DNA of 64,000 nt from Marinilactibacillus piezotolerans (lineage in GTDB: Bacteria; Bacillota; Bacilli; Lactobacillales; Carnobacteriaceae_A). Position 1 is the first letter of the stretch. Every line of letters starts with the position of its first letter. The translations under genes were made by a program, and so were the position numbers. The stretch spans positions 104,323-168,322 of the forward strand of contig NZ_FOSJ01000001.1 of the NCBI RefSeq assembly GCF_900114235.1, given 5' to 3'. This document shows positions 10,688 through 22,908 of the stretch, piece after piece. The notes below the pieces were generated by a model. That model was not told where the DNA came from. It made no database searches and worked only from the letters and a program-made list of their open reading frames with translations.

Positions 10688-12130
10688 TTAAGAGTTCTCT
10701 TCATCAGTTTCTTCGCTGATTTCTTCAATTTCATCTATATCAATCTCAGCATCGATTTCTTCATCCATACCATCTCTTTTTTCTGCGGATTGAATCATAT
10801 CTTCCATGTCTTCTGGATTTAATTCACCTTTTTCAAAGTCACCATCATTTAGTGGATCTAATGGTTGTTGGTCCATACCAGTTGCCACTTCTTCAGCATA
10901 TATATCTGAATTATTATTTGCTGCATCTGAAACTTGTATTTCGTCTATATCTTCAACGTCTACACCGGCCGCAGCATCAAAGAAAGATTGATCTGGATTT
11001 TCCAAAGAATCTACCTCTTGCTCTGCTACTTCTTCTCCATCATTCAACGCTTCAAAAAATGAGTCATTTGTTAGATCTTCAGCTTCTTCTTCCAAGTTAC
11101 TCATATCGCTTTCTGATTTGATATCAATCTTAAAACCTGTTAATTTAGCAGCCAGACGAACATTTTGTCCTCTTTTACCAATTGCTAAAGAAAGCTGATA
11201 GTCTGGAACTACGATTACACAACTTTTATTTTCTTTATCAAACATTACTTCAAGCACTTGAGCAGGATTCAATGCATTTTTGATAAATATTGCTGGATCT
11301 TCATCCCATTCTACAATATCCATATTCTCACCATTCAACTCATTAACGATTGCTTGTACTCGAGTTCCTTTTGGTCCAACACAAGTTCCAACTGGGTCTA
11401 CATTTTCGTCTCGAGACATAACAGCAATTTTAGAGCGATCTCCTGCTTCGCGAGCTATTGATACAACTTCCACTGTACCATCGAAAATTTCGGGTACTTC
11501 TTGTTCGAAAAGACGTTTAATCAAATTTGGATGGGTTCTACTGACAAATACTTGTGGTCCCTTAGTAGAGTTTTCAACATTACTTACATATACCTTGATG
11601 CGGTCATGTGTATGGTAACGTTCATTTTCTATCTGATCACGTTTTGATAAAACAGCTTCAACCTTACCTAAATTGATATATATAAAACGATTATCTTGTC
11701 TTTCAACCGTTCCAGTCATCAAATCATCAGCATACTCAATATACTCATTATATACTATTGAGCGTTCAGCTTCGCGCATTCTTTGCATAATCACTTGTTT
11801 AGCTGTTTGGGCAGCAATTCTACCAAAGTTTTTTGGTGTGACTTCGAATCTTATCTTATCACCGACTTCATAAGCTTTGTTGATTTCAAGCGCATCAGTC
11901 AAACTAATTTCTAATTGTGAATCATATACTTCTTCCGAAACTTCTCTGACTTGATATACTTTGATTTCTCCGTTGTCATCATCAAATTCAACTTCGACAT
12001 TCTGAGCTGTTCCATAATTACGTTTATATGCAGAAACTAATGCAGCTTCTAATGCCTCAATAACGACCTCTTTGGAAATACCTTTTTCTTTTTCAAGTGT
12101 TTCAAGGGCTGCTACTAACTCTTTACTCAT
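10688..12130 (-). CDS. nusA: Transcription termination/antitermination protein NusA with long acidic tail
   Basis: A 480-residue RNA polymerase elongation factor. The order is an N-terminal RNAP-binding domain (1-125), an S1 domain (about 130-200) and two KH domains (GPKGTRVQAIV, then IGKRGQNVRLAA near 340). The roughly 125 residues after KH2 are almost entirely acidic and contain a repeated SFF-centred motif (DSFFEAL, QSFFDAA). Bacillus NusA is about 370 residues and lacks such a tail. The start is the second of two adjacent ATGs (12130), 7 nt after GGGAG; the upstream ATG at 12160 has no ribosome-binding site. It is second in the rimP operon. Confidence 0.95.
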   Translation of the reverse strand: MSKELVAALETLEKEKGISKEVVIEALEAALVSAYKRNYGTAQNVEVEFDDDNGEIKVYQVREVSEEVYDSQLEISLTDALEINKAYEVGDKIRFEVTPKNFGRIAAQTAKQVIMQRMREAERSIVYNEYIEYADDLMTGTVERQDNRFIYINLGKVEAVLSKRDQIENERYHTHDRIKVYVSNVENSTKGPQVFVSRTHPNLIKRLFEQEVPEIFDGTVEVVSIAREAGDRSKIAVMSRDENVDPVGTCVGPKGTRVQAIVNELNGENMDIVEWDEDPAIFIKNALNPAQVLEVMFDKENKSCVIVVPDYQLSLAIGKRGQNVRLAAKLTGFKIDIKSESDMSNLEEEAEDLTNDSFFEALNDGEEVAEQEVDSLENPDQSFFDAAAGVDVEDIDEIQVSDAANNNSDIYAEEVATGMDQQPLDPLNDGDFEKGELNPEDMEDMIQSAEKRDGMDEEIDAEIDIDEIEEISEETDEENS

Positions 12131-12176
12131 CATTTTACTCCCTTTATTAATTTTTTTCATCTAAGAACAAACAAAA

Positions 12177-12647
12177 TCAGAATTTAATAGCTAATCTTGC
12201 TTTAGCAATATTGGATCTGTCAATTACTAACTCTTTCTCTCTAGTCTTGATTCTGATAACTAATGTGAGTGAGTCTTCGTTCAATTCTTTCAAAGTGCCT
12301 TCAAATGTATTTTCACTTTCAATCTGCTGGTACAAAGAAACATGTATATATTGACCTAGTGCTTCTTCAAAATCTTTTTCTTTTTTTAAAGGTCTTTCTG
12401 CACCAGGTGAGGATACTTCCAGATAATAAGGATGGGGAATTGGATCAACTTTCTGTGAATCCAATGTTTCTCCTATTTTCTCGCTGAAACGAGTACAATC
12501 GTCCAGATCAATGCCACCGTCTTTATCTATATATAAACGTAAGAACCAATTTTTACCTTCTTTAACATATTCAACATCAACCAGCTCATATCCTATTTGT
12601 TGTGCAATCGGATCCGCAATGGCTGTTACTTTATCTACTGTACTCAA
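12177..12647 (-). CDS. rimP: Ribosome maturation factor RimP
   Basis: A 156-residue two-domain protein that binds the free 30S subunit and assists its assembly. The YELVDVEYVKEGKNWFLR segment is diagnostic. An upstream ATG at 12668 has no ribosome-binding site. TTG at 12647 lies 7 nt behind GAGGAG and gives a family-like start (MSTVDKVT), so it was chosen. It is the first gene of the nusA-infB operon, behind the polC-side terminator at 12695-12725. Confidence 0.93.
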   Translation of the reverse strand: MSTVDKVTAIADPIAQQIGYELVDVEYVKEGKNWFLRLYIDKDGGIDLDDCTRFSEKIGETLDSQKVDPIPHPYYLEVSSPGAERPLKKEKDFEEALGQYIHVSLYQQIESENTFEGTLKELNEDSLTLVIRIKTREKELVIDRSNIAKARLAIKF

Positions 12648-12694
12648 AAAGCATCTCCTCTCAATCATTTTTATGGCTAATTTTCATTTTTTCA

Positions 12695-12725
12695 TTAAAA
12701 AGAGTGAGCGGAATGCGCTCACTCT
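12695..12725 (-). terminator. Terminator between rimP and polC
   Basis: A perfect 10-bp stem (AGAGTGAGCG with CGCTCACTCT, 5-nt loop) is followed on the minus strand by TTTTT. In transcript order it lies after polC and before rimP, so it ends the polC transcript. Confidence 0.88.
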
Positions 12726-12824
12726 AAAAGAATATTACTTTACTCATAGACTATTTTACCATATATCCCCTATATACGCAACTTGCATGCTATTTCACAG
12801 TCTTTAGAAAAATCAAAATATATA

Positions 12825-15800
12825 TTAAATATCAAATAAAGATAATTGGTTTTCGTCTGGGAGATGTTCTAATACACCATTTAAATCCATATACTCAATT
12901 ACTGTTTTAGATACTTTTCCTCTTTTTGAAAGATCTTCCTTAGAAAGAAATGGACTTTCTTCTCTCGCTTCAACAATTGCATTTGCTACGCTTCCACCTA
13001 ATGAAGGTACACATCGAAAAGGAGCTAGTAAAGAATCCCCTTCAATAATAAAATCTGAAGCATGTGATTTTTCAATATCTACCATTTTGAAGTTAAATCC
13101 TCTTTCAACCATTTCGTTCGCTAATTCAAGCACAGTTAGTAGATTTTTTTCTTTTGTCGAAGCATCTAACCCTTTATCTGTTATTTCTTTCATTTTTGCC
13201 TTTATTGAAGCTTTTCCTTGACTCATCGCTTTAAGATCAAAATCACTTGCACGAATAGAAAAGTAAGCAGCGTAATAATATAAAGGATGATGTACTTTAA
13301 AATAAGCTACTCGTAATGCCATTAAAACATATGCTGTAGCATGAGCCTTAGGAAACATATATTTAATTTTAAGGCATGAATCAATATACCATTTCGGTAC
13401 ATTATTCTCACGCATGATCTGCTGCCATTCTTCAGGTATTCCTTTCCCTTTACGAACATGTTCCATAATCTGAAAAGCAATACTATCATCGATTCCTTTG
13501 TGCTGCAGATAAACCATGATATCATCTCGACAGCCAATAACTTCTGATAGTGGTATATTCTGTTGGCGAATCAACTCTTCAGCATTTCCAAGCCATACAT
13601 CTGTCCCATGAGATAAACCAGAGATCTGTAGTAACTCTGCAAAAGTTGTTGGATTCGTTTGCTCCAGCATTTGGCGAACAAATCGCGTTCCGAATTCAGG
13701 AACGCCAAGTGTGCCTGTTTTCGAATATATCTGACTTTCATCTACCCCTAATACTTCTGTACCGCTGAAAAGCTGCATTACACCCGGATCGTTAACTGGT
13801 ATTGTTTTAGGGTCTATACCTGACAGATCCTGGAGCATTCGAATCATCGTAGGATCATCGTGTCCTAATATATCTAATTTTAAAACGTTATCATGGATTG
13901 AATGAAAGTCAAAGTGAGTTGTCTTCCAATCTGAATTCTGATCATCTGCTGGATATTGAATTGGTGTAAAGTCATATACATCCATATATTCAGGAATTAC
14001 GATAATTCCTCCTGGATGTTGGCCTGTAGTTCTCTTGACTCCAGTTAATCCTTTAGCTAGTCTATCAATCTCAGCCGAACGAATTGTCATTTGATTATCT
14101 CTCTCATATCCTTTAACAAATCCAAAAGCCGTTCGATCTGCTATAGTGCCAATTGTTCCAGCCCGGTAGACATATTCTTCTCCAAATAACTCTTTTGTAT
14201 AATGATGGGCTTTAGCTTGATATTCTCCTGAAAAATTCAAATCAATATCAGGAACTTTGTCTCCATTAAAGCCTAAGAAAGTTTCAAAAGGAATATCATG
14301 TCCGTCAGTTACCATCTGCTGATCACAATTTGGACAGGTCTTCGGTGGTAAGTCAAATCCTGATCCTACTTCGCCCTCAGTGAAGAATTCAGAAAATTTA
14401 CACCCAGGACAGCGATAATGAGGTGGCATAGGATTTACTTCAGTTATTCCCGTCATAGTTGCTACAAAACTTGATCCAACTGACCCACGTGATCCAACAA
14501 GATATCCATCATTTACGCTTTTATGAACTAACTTTTGAGATATCAAGTAAATTACAGAAAATCCATTACCTATAATACTGTCCAGTTCTTTCTCTAATCG
14601 TTTTTCAATAATCTCAGGTAGTGGATCTCCGTATAACCGGTGTGCTTCGTTATAACTCATTTCACGGATTTCTTGCTCTGATCCTTCCATTTTGGGAGTA
14701 AACAGGTCGTGTTTAACCGGTGAAATGTTTTCATCAACACTAGCAGCAATATTTTGAGAATTCGTAACTACAACTTCTTTAGCTTTTAATTTACCTAAGA
14801 AAGATAGGTCTTCTAGCATTTCATCAGTCGTTCTAAAATGAACTTCAGGATTTTTAGACTTATTAAAGCCGCCTTTGTTTAAAGTTTCAAGTAGTATATC
14901 ACGGTAAATTGCATCTTCAGGGTTTGCGTAATGTACATTACCAGTAGCAACTACAGGTATAGATAATTCTTCCCCAATTTTCACAATGTTTGATATGATA
15001 TCTTCTAAATCTTTTTCAGAATTTATCATTTCACGATCTAATAGATGTTTGTAAGCACCTTTAGGCATAATTTCAAGATAATCATAATGTCTAGCTAATT
15101 TTTTTGCTTCATCAAATCCTTTTTGCATCATCGCTTCAAACACTTCACCTTGAGCACATCCAGAACCTACAATCAGACCTTCTCTATATTTCTCAAGTAG
15201 AGATCTTGGTACTCGAGGAACTCTATAGAAATATTCAGTTAAAGAAGTTGAAATTAATTTAAATAGATTTTTCAATCCAATTTGTGATTGTGCAAGTATT
15301 GTAATATGACTAGGTCGTGTTCTTTTGTAAGCATCACCTTGGCCCATGTAATCGTTTAGTTGACGATGGATTTCAATTGAGTACTCTTCCGAAGCTTCTT
15401 TAAGAAACGCCCAAAGTAAATGTGCGGTCGTTTCAGAATCGAAAATAGCCCTATGATGCTGTTCTAAAGCCACACCATAACGCTTCGCCAATGTATTCAG
15501 GCGGTGTGTTTTAAATGTCGGATGTAAAAATCTAGAAAGTTCTAGCGTGTCAATTACCGGAAGCTTGGAAACAGGCATTTCATTTTTCTGATAACCTGTA
15601 TTCAAAAATCCTATATCAAAGCTGGCGTTATGAGCGACTAATATCGAACCCTCACTAAAAGCCTTGAACTCTTCTAGTACTTGTTTTTCCGTTTTAGAAC
15701 CTTTAACCATATCATCTGTTATTCCAGTAAGATTGATTGTGGTATCAGATAAAGGATGACCTGGGTCAATAAACTCCTGAAATTCTTCTATAATATTGCC

Positions 15801-17156
15801 TTTATGCATTTTAACAGCTGCCAACTCTATTATATTATCATAGATAGCAGATAATCCTGTCGTTTCCACATCAAATACTACATATGTAGCTTCCGGAAGG
15901 TTATCATCTGAAACGTTATAAGCAATTGGAACTCCATCATCAACAAGGTTTGCTTCTAGCCCATAAATGATTTTAACATTGTGCTTCTTGCCTGTGGTAT
16001 GAGCATCTGGATAAGATTGTGCGACACCGTGGTCGGTAATTGCAATAGCTTTATGTCCCCATTTAGCAGCTTGTTCAACTAAATTAGTTGCAGTGATCGT
16101 TGCATCCATTTGACTCATTGTTGTATGCGCATGTAATTCAACCCTTTTTTCATCAGCTGGTTGTGTATCTTCTCTTTCTACATGGCTGGTTTCCTGAACA
16201 TCTTGAGCATTAACAACTAAATCTCTCATAAATGTATCTTCTTGAACGCTGCCTCGAACTTTCAACCACATACCTTTTTTGATGTTCTCAAATATTTCTT
16301 CATCTGAAGCATTATTGGAAAATTTCTTACAGGTAAAGGAAGAGGTATAGTCGGTAATTTTGAATATCAGTAATTTTCGTTTAGAACGCAGTTCTCTTAC
16401 CTCGACATCAAAAACATAACCTTCAAGAGTAACGCTTCTTTCTTCTTCAACTATCGTACTCATTTGTCGAACCGGATCATTTTCTTGAATGTTTCTGCCT
16501 AGTTTAACTGGTCCTGATGGAGCTGCTTCTTTTCTTTTTTCTTTATTGATATTAGCTTGCTCAATATTTTTAGTTAATCGTTCAGCTAATAATAAATCTT
16601 CTTCTTCTTTTTGCTGTTTGAAAGCAGTTAACTTCTCATCACTAATTTTTTCATCAATTATTGCATCAATTTTGAATTGCTTCGGAAATCCCATTTTAAT
16701 ATATTGTTCTGCTATTTTCGGGAAAAAATCTTCTTGAAACTTGTTTTTTGTCAACTCATGTTCGATATAAAATAACACTTTCTGTCCCTTTAATTCAGGA
16801 TAGCTATTTTCAAATATATCATTACATAATGGGGAATCAACTTGGCTTTTCTTACAGGCTATTCTCCAATAGTTGATTAATTTTTCGTTAGTCACAATCG
16901 GCTCACTCGTTAAAATAATTAATTCGATTTGAGCAATTTCTTTAAAGCCTCTTTGAAGTTGATCATGTAACAAAATATATGTCTCAAATGGTAAAATATC
17001 AGCAAATTTCAAAGTGATTTGCCAAGTTTTAGAGTGCTTGTGGACTATCACTGATTCCACTGAGCCGCCTTCTAATCCAATCCTCTGATCTGGGGTTGGA
17101 TTTAAATTGATTTGCTGAAGAAGTGTTTGAAATAATTCTTGCTGATTTAGACTCAA
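12825..17156 (-). CDS. polC: DNA polymerase III alpha subunit, Gram-positive type (PolC)
   Basis: The 1443-residue replicative polymerase of low-GC Firmicutes. The order is an N-terminal domain, an OB domain, a PHP domain (begins [14 protein letters not shown]), a DEDD proofreading exonuclease inserted in it (FDVETTGLS), and the polymerase core. A zinc-binding segment CPGC...CPNC and a C-terminal helix-hairpin-helix region complete it. The open frame extends 22 codons further upstream to an ATG with no ribosome-binding site. TTG at 17156 has AGAGGG 8 nt ahead and gives [10 protein letters not shown], the usual PolC start. A 181-bp gap separates it from proS. Confidence 0.96.
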   Translation of the reverse strand: MSLNQQELFQTLLQQINLNPTPDQRIGLEGGSVESVIVHKHSKTWQITLKFADILPFETYILLHDQLQRGFKEIAQIELIILTSEPIVTNEKLINYWRIACKKSQVDSPLCNDIFENSYPELKGQKVLFYIEHELTKNKFQEDFFPKIAEQYIKMGFPKQFKIDAIIDEKISDEKLTAFKQQKEEEDLLLAERLTKNIEQANINKEKRKEAAPSGPVKLGRNIQENDPVRQMSTIVEEERSVTLEGYVFDVEVRELRSKRKLLIFKITDYTSSFTCKKFSNNASDEEIFENIKKGMWLKVRGSVQEDTFMRDLVVNAQDVQETSHVEREDTQPADEKRVELHAHTTMSQMDATITATNLVEQAAKWGHKAIAITDHGVAQSYPDAHTTGKKHNVKIIYGLEANLVDDGVPIAYNVSDDNLPEATYVVFDVETTGLSAIYDNIIELAAVKMHKGNIIEEFQEFIDPGHPLSDTTINLTGITDDMVKGSKTEKQVLEEFKAFSEGSILVAHNASFDIGFLNTGYQKNEMPVSKLPVIDTLELSRFLHPTFKTHRLNTLAKRYGVALEQHHRAIFDSETTAHLLWAFLKEASEEYSIEIHRQLNDYMGQGDAYKRTRPSHITILAQSQIGLKNLFKLISTSLTEYFYRVPRVPRSLLEKYREGLIVGSGCAQGEVFEAMMQKGFDEAKKLARHYDYLEIMPKGAYKHLLDREMINSEKDLEDIISNIVKIGEELSIPVVATGNVHYANPEDAIYRDILLETLNKGGFNKSKNPEVHFRTTDEMLEDLSFLGKLKAKEVVVTNSQNIAASVDENISPVKHDLFTPKMEGSEQEIREMSYNEAHRLYGDPLPEIIEKRLEKELDSIIGNGFSVIYLISQKLVHKSVNDGYLVGSRGSVGSSFVATMTGITEVNPMPPHYRCPGCKFSEFFTEGEVGSGFDLPPKTCPNCDQQMVTDGHDIPFETFLGFNGDKVPDIDLNFSGEYQAKAHHYTKELFGEEYVYRAGTIGTIADRTAFGFVKGYERDNQMTIRSAEIDRLAKGLTGVKRTTGQHPGGIIVIPEYMDVYDFTPIQYPADDQNSDWKTTHFDFHSIHDNVLKLDILGHDDPTMIRMLQDLSGIDPKTIPVNDPGVMQLFSGTEVLGVDESQIYSKTGTLGVPEFGTRFVRQMLEQTNPTTFAELLQISGLSHGTDVWLGNAEELIRQQNIPLSEVIGCRDDIMVYLQHKGIDDSIAFQIMEHVRKGKGIPEEWQQIMRENNVPKWYIDSCLKIKYMFPKAHATAYVLMALRVAYFKVHHPLYYYAAYFSIRASDFDLKAMSQGKASIKAKMKEITDKGLDASTKEKNLLTVLELANEMVERGFNFKMVDIEKSHASDFIIEGDSLLAPFRCVPSLGGSVANAIVEAREESPFLSKEDLSKRGKVSKTVIEYMDLNGVLEHLPDENQLSLFDI

Positions 17157-17242
17157 AATAAGTGCCCTCTTTCTCGATCTTTGCTTACAAATAAAAGGAG
17201 AATCCATCAATAAGCCAGGCATAATAAATAGTCTATTCTATA

Positions 17243-17290
17243 GAAGAGAATCGTTTCTTCAAGGTTATGAATGTGACGATTCTTCTCTTC
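17243..17290 (-). other. Hairpin in the proS-polC gap
   Basis: GAAGAGAATCGT (17243-17254) pairs with ACGATTCTTCTCTTC (17276-17290), leaving a 3-nt bulge and a loop of about 21 nt. No T tract follows on the minus strand, so it is a weak terminator at best. Confidence 0.4.
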
Positions 17291-17337
17291 AAAATAGAAA
17301 ACGATTATGAATTGCTTCGGTTTCTCCTCAACTACAA

Positions 17338-19050
<1,713 letters not shown>

Positions 19051-19070
19051 TTAAATCTCCTTTAAAATTA

Positions 19071-20342
19071 CTAATTTAAGAAAAATGTTTGAATATCATT
19101 CCATGTTACAGCTAGCATTAAAACGAGTAGAAATCCCACCCCTATCAGTGTAATGATACCCTCTTTTTCTTCACTGATTGGTTTCCTGCGAATGCCTTCA
19201 ACGATGTTTAAAAGTAATTTACCTCCATCAAGCGCTGGGATAGGTAATAAATTCATAATCCCAAGGTTAACACTTAAGTAACCGATGAAGCTAATAATAC
19301 CAAACAATCCAGCCTGAGCTACATTCTGACTCGTCGCAAAGATTGCAACTGGACCACCCAGTTTATCAATACTGAATCCTCCAGTTAGAAATGATCCTAA
19401 TATAACAACAATTTGCGAAATGATTTGCCATGACTGTGTAAAGCCATAGGTGATTTTACTACTTAAAGACCGATCGAGATAAGTTTGAACTCCGATTCTA
19501 CCAATTTGATTCCCTTGACCATCGTCTACAGATTCTGGAGTAATATTTTTTTCAACAATCATTCCATTCTGCTTCTCAATTGTGAAAAGCATCTCTGTTT
19601 CAGGAGATTGTCCTACGACAGTAACCATTTGATTAAAAGAATCAATTTCAGTATTATCAATTGAAAGAATACGATCCCCATTTTCAACATTTGCCTCAGC
19701 TGCAGGCGTATCTTCTTGAACCTCTCCAATTAATGCTTCACTTGATGGTACATACCCTTGGATAAAAGCCAATAGACTAAAAGCTATAATCGCCAATATA
19801 AAATTGTTCAAGGGTCCTGCAAAATTCGTGAGCATTCGATTGATTAAAGATGCTGATTGAAATTGTCTGTCTTTCGGTGCGATCTGTAAAATCGTTCCAT
19901 CTTTTTCAACGAGCAATGCGGTTCGAGTAACAGAATAACTGTGCACCTCGTCAGCTTGTCCTTCAATTCTGCCTTCTATAAATAATTTTTCTTCGAGATC
20001 GAAGTTTGTTACTTCTATGGGAATACTGTTTACATTCTGCAACTTATTTTGAAGATCAATTTTTTCAACTTTATTTTCTTCATTAAAAAAAAGTGAGACC
20101 GGCATTCCCGCTCTAAGATCAGCTTCTTCATAGCCTGCCATTCTTACATATCCACCAACTGGAAGTAATCGAACAGTATAAGTTGTTTCGCCTTTTCTAT
20201 GATAAAAAAGCTTTGGTCCAAATCCGATTGAAAATTCTCTTACTAGTATACCCGCTCTTTTAGCAAAATAAAAGTGACCAAATTCATGCACAATAACGAT
20301 AATACCGAAAACGAGTAAAAAGACTAATATAGTTTTAACCAT
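19071..20342 (-). CDS. rseP: Site-2 intramembrane metalloprotease RseP (RasP)
   Basis: A 423-residue membrane zinc protease that cleaves anti-sigma factors and remnant signal peptides within the membrane. The active-site HEFGH is at residues 19-23 in the first membrane segment. A PDZ domain lies near 200-280 (GEVQEDTPAAEA). The last membrane segments carry the conserved NLLPIPALDGG. The ATG has AAAGGAGAG ahead. It lies between cdsA and proS. Confidence 0.95.
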   Translation of the reverse strand: MVKTILVFLLVFGIIVIVHEFGHFYFAKRAGILVREFSIGFGPKLFYHRKGETTYTVRLLPVGGYVRMAGYEEADLRAGMPVSLFFNEENKVEKIDLQNKLQNVNSIPIEVTNFDLEEKLFIEGRIEGQADEVHSYSVTRTALLVEKDGTILQIAPKDRQFQSASLINRMLTNFAGPLNNFILAIIAFSLLAFIQGYVPSSEALIGEVQEDTPAAEANVENGDRILSIDNTEIDSFNQMVTVVGQSPETEMLFTIEKQNGMIVEKNITPESVDDGQGNQIGRIGVQTYLDRSLSSKITYGFTQSWQIISQIVVILGSFLTGGFSIDKLGGPVAIFATSQNVAQAGLFGIISFIGYLSVNLGIMNLLPIPALDGGKLLLNIVEGIRRKPISEEKEGIITLIGVGFLLVLMLAVTWNDIQTFFLN

Positions 20343-20368
20343 TTATGCTCTCCTTTAATACCTTGTAA

Positions 20369-21151
20369 TTATACTAATCCCATAATAAACATTACTGATA
20401 AAACGAACAGTAAACTATCAAAACGATCTAAAATACCCCCATGTCCAGGTAGTATATTACCTGAATCTTTAGTTCCAAAATGTCGCTTAATCGCAGATTC
20501 AATTAAGTCCCCAATTTGTCCGGCAATTGAAAGTACTACTACTAATGGCAGCATTAAAAGGATCGGCCAACTGGTAGGGAATAATAAAAGATAAATAACT
20601 GATACGATCATTGCAATAACAATACCCCCGATAGAACCTTCAATTGTTTTGTTTGGAGAAATAAGAGGTGCAAGTTTTGTTTTCCCGAATTTCCTACCAA
20701 CTAGATACGCTCCTGTATCTGTTGACCAAATGATCAGTAAGGACAATATCAATAAGTGAATATTTGTTTCTCTAATCAATATAAAAGAATGAAATCCTGT
20801 GCCAATATATAAAATACCCACAAATGATATACCAACATCTTCGATTGTATAATTTTTAACAACTAAGGTCAGTGATATCAGCATTAGTATCAGTAATGCA
20901 AATAAAGAACCATTTTCTGGTAAAACTGGAAAAACTTCTAATATTCTATTATATAAAATCACAAATATAAGAGCTATTGAAGAAACTAAGGTAGGGATGG
21001 AAATAGGGTTTATCCCCTTCATTTGATGAATTTCCATTAATGCAGTGATAGCTAATAAAACTATAAATCCTTCCAGTACCCATGAACCAATATAAATAAT
21101 CGGTACAAAAAATAAAAGAGCAATAATTGCTGTCATAGAACGCTGTTTCAT
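20369..21151 (-). CDS. cdsA: Phosphatidate cytidylyltransferase CdsA
   Basis: A 260-residue polytopic membrane enzyme that makes CDP-diacylglycerol from phosphatidic acid and CTP, the branch point of phospholipid synthesis. The C-terminal signature is present (KDSGNILPGHGGILDRFDSL). About seven hydrophobic segments are visible. AGGAGG precedes the ATG. Its product feeds the PgsA-type transferase at 62335-62907. Confidence 0.95.
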   Translation of the reverse strand: MKQRSMTAIIALLFFVPIIYIGSWVLEGFIVLLAITALMEIHQMKGINPISIPTLVSSIALIFVILYNRILEVFPVLPENGSLFALLILMLISLTLVVKNYTIEDVGISFVGILYIGTGFHSFILIRETNIHLLILSLLIIWSTDTGAYLVGRKFGKTKLAPLISPNKTIEGSIGGIVIAMIVSVIYLLLFPTSWPILLMLPLVVVLSIAGQIGDLIESAIKRHFGTKDSGNILPGHGGILDRFDSLLFVLSVMFIMGLV

Positions 21152-21176
21152 CCGTCTCCTCCTGAATCTATTTTAA

Positions 21177-21917
21177 TCAAATCGCCCCATAGCGACGGCT
21201 TCTGTATTGATAATCCAGTAGAGCTTTATCTAAAACCTCACCTGTAAATTCAGGCCAGAACAATTTCGAAAAATAAAATTCACTATATGCATTTTGCCAT
21301 AGTAAAAAGTTGCTTAGTCTTTGTTCACCACTGCTTCTTATTAGTAAATCTACGTCATCGTATGGAGTAATAGAATTTGTAAGTAATTCTGCCTGAAGTA
21401 CCTCTTCTGATATATCTTTTTTATTTATCTGTCCACTTAAAACTTTATCGAAAAGTGATTTTGTTGCTTCTACTATTTCGGCTCTTCCACCATAATTAAA
21501 AGCAAAATTCAAAATCATACCAGTATTATTTTTTGTTTCATCAATAGCTTTTTCGATGGCTTTCTTTGTAGAACCAGGTACTTTATCTTTAAATCCAATC
21601 ATGTTTACTTTAATATTATTTTCTTGTAATTCTGGAACAAATCGATCAAAAAATTTAACAGGCAATTGCATAAGAAACTTCACTTCTTGGGGAGGTCTTT
21701 TCCAATTCTCTGTTGAAAAAGCGTATAAAGTTAACACCTTTATGCCTCTTTCGCTTGCTCGAATTGTAACGCGTCTTATTGCTTCCATACCTTCTTGATG
21801 ACCTTCCTTGCGCTCTTTACCTGTCTGCTGAGCCCAACGGCCGTTGCCATCCATAATAATTGCCACGTGGTCAGGAATCTGTTCAATTACTGTATCTACC
21901 TGTGGATAATCCCCCAC
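21177..21917 (-). CDS. uppS: Undecaprenyl pyrophosphate synthase UppS
   Basis: A 246-residue cis-prenyltransferase that makes the C55 lipid carrier for peptidoglycan and other wall polymers. The catalytic Asp is residue 23 in IMDGNGRWA; STENWKRP and the closing GEQRLSNFLLWQ region are present. The start is GTG at 21917, 7 nt after GGAGG; the ATG two bases upstream is out of frame. It is first in the uppS-cdsA-rseP-proS run. Confidence 0.95.
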   Translation of the reverse strand: MGDYPQVDTVIEQIPDHVAIIMDGNGRWAQQTGKERKEGHQEGMEAIRRVTIRASERGIKVLTLYAFSTENWKRPPQEVKFLMQLPVKFFDRFVPELQENNIKVNMIGFKDKVPGSTKKAIEKAIDETKNNTGMILNFAFNYGGRAEIVEATKSLFDKVLSGQINKKDISEEVLQAELLTNSITPYDDVDLLIRSSGEQRLSNFLLWQNAYSEFYFSKLFWPEFTGEVLDKALLDYQYRSRRYGAI

Positions 21918-22042
21918 ATCAAAACCTCCAAGTATTTATTCTACATCTACTCTATTGTAGTAAATAATATTTGAAATTACCATATCAAAATATATAAAAT
22001 TTTTATAAGGATTTGTTGCTATTAATAAAATGCAATATCCAT

Positions 22043-22071
22043 AGTTTAGTCTAATTCTGAACCATAATCAA
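22043..22071 (-). promoter_or_regulatory. Possible uppS promoter
   Basis: On the minus strand TTGATT (22066-22071), a 17-nt spacer and TAAACT (22043-22048), with a leader of about 120 nt to uppS. The -10 is only a partial match. Confidence 0.35.
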
Positions 22072-22096
22072 AAAATTATTCAAAATAAGGTAATTT

Positions 22097-22105
22097 TGAT
22101 ATAAT
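22097..22105 (+). promoter_or_regulatory. Extended -10 promoter of the small ORF
   Basis: TGATATAAT is a perfect TGn plus TATAAT. It points rightward into the small ORF, with an expected transcription start near 22112. The -35 region is weak, as is common for extended -10 promoters. Confidence 0.7.
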
Positions 22106-22147
22106 AATACTATAAATTGCACTATTATATTTGAGGAGGAAGTTAAT

Positions 22148-22246
22148 TTGAAAACAAAGTTAAAAAATTATATTATTGGTTTAATAATAACTACCGTAGT
22201 TACAAAATTAGTAAACAAATTTATTATTGAAAAACTACAAAGCTAA
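22148..22246 (+). CDS. Small hydrophobic cationic peptide, 32 residues, function unknown
   Basis: The frame starts at TTG, 7 nt after a near-perfect ribosome-binding site GAGGAGGA (22133-22140), and ends at TAA (22244-22246). The peptide has a basic N-terminus (MKTKLKNY), a stretch of about 20 residues dominated by Ile/Leu/Val/Thr that could span a membrane, and the C-terminus EKLQS. It carries six Lys and one Glu. A perfect extended -10 lies 43 bp upstream and a strong terminator 66 bp downstream, so it forms a complete monocistronic unit. It lies on the opposite strand between frr and uppS. I do not recognise the family. A type I toxin-like or other small membrane peptide is possible but unproven. 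Confidence 0.65.
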   Translation: MKTKLKNYIIGLIITTVVTKLVNKFIIEKLQS

Positions 22247-22311
22247 AACTTCATAATCTTCAGTTAATTAAATAGTTAATTTTTGTCCGCACATATGTAT
22301 TTAAAACAAAG

Positions 22312-22348
22312 AATGCAAGGAGATAATCAAAATCTCCTTGCATTTTTT
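22312..22348 (+). terminator. Bidirectional terminator between the small ORF and frr
   Basis: A perfect 13-bp stem (AATGCAAGGAGAT with ATCTCCTTGCATT, 7-nt loop) is followed by TTTTTT on the plus strand. The minus-strand tail (TCTTTGTTTT) can also serve frr, which ends 2 bp away. Confidence 0.88.
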
Positions 22349-22350
22349 AA

Positions 22351-22908
22351 TTATACATCTAAAATTTCTTTTTCTTTTTCAGCTGATAGTTTGTCAATTG
22401 CAGCTACACTGTTATCTGTCAGTTTTTGTACTTTTTCCTCAAAATCTCTAAGATCATCTTTTGTTAAATCACCGTTTTTTTCTGCTTTTTTTAGTGAATC
22501 TATCGAATCACGTCTAATGTTTCTAATAGAAATCTTAGCATTTTCAGCTTCTTTTCCTACTTGTTTAGCAATTTCTTTTCTACGTTCTTCTGTTAGAGCA
22601 GGTACAACTAATCGAATGACAGTGCCGTCATTTGAAGGTGGAATACCAATATCTGACTGGTTAAGAGCTTTTTCAATATCCCCTACTGAATTTTGGTCAT
22701 ACGGTGTAATCAATAGTACTCTTGCTTCAGGTACTGAGATTTGAGCTAATTGATTCAAAGGGGTTTCAGCTCCATAATACTCTACATTCACGCGATTCAA
22801 CAAACTTGGATTTGCTCGACCAGCTCTGATTGAACCGAGTTCTCTAACATATGCTTGTTCTGCTTTTTTCATTCTTGCTTCTGTGTCTTTTAATATACTA
22901 TCACTCAT
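22351..22908 (-). CDS. frr: Ribosome recycling factor
   Basis: A 185-residue protein, the full family length, that with EF-G splits post-termination ribosomes. The signature [17 protein letters not shown] and the [11 protein letters not shown] strand are clear; the fold is a three-helix bundle plus a beta/alpha domain. The ATG overlaps the pyrH stop by 8 nt and has AGGAGG just upstream, giving translational coupling. Confidence 0.97.
   Translation of the reverse strand: MSDSILKDTEARMKKAEQAYVRELGSIRAGRANPSLLNRVNVEYYGAETPLNQLAQISVPEARVLLITPYDQNSVGDIEKALNQSDIGIPPSNDGTVIRLVVPALTEERRKEIAKQVGKEAENAKISIRNIRRDSIDSLKKAEKNGDLTKDDLRDFEEKVQKLTDNSVAAIDKLSAEKEKEILDV

Noticed and set aside
17157..17222. 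22-codon N-terminal extension of PolC from an upstream ATG
   Set aside because: No ribosome-binding site, and the extension is unlike PolC N-termini; TTG at 17156 fits better.
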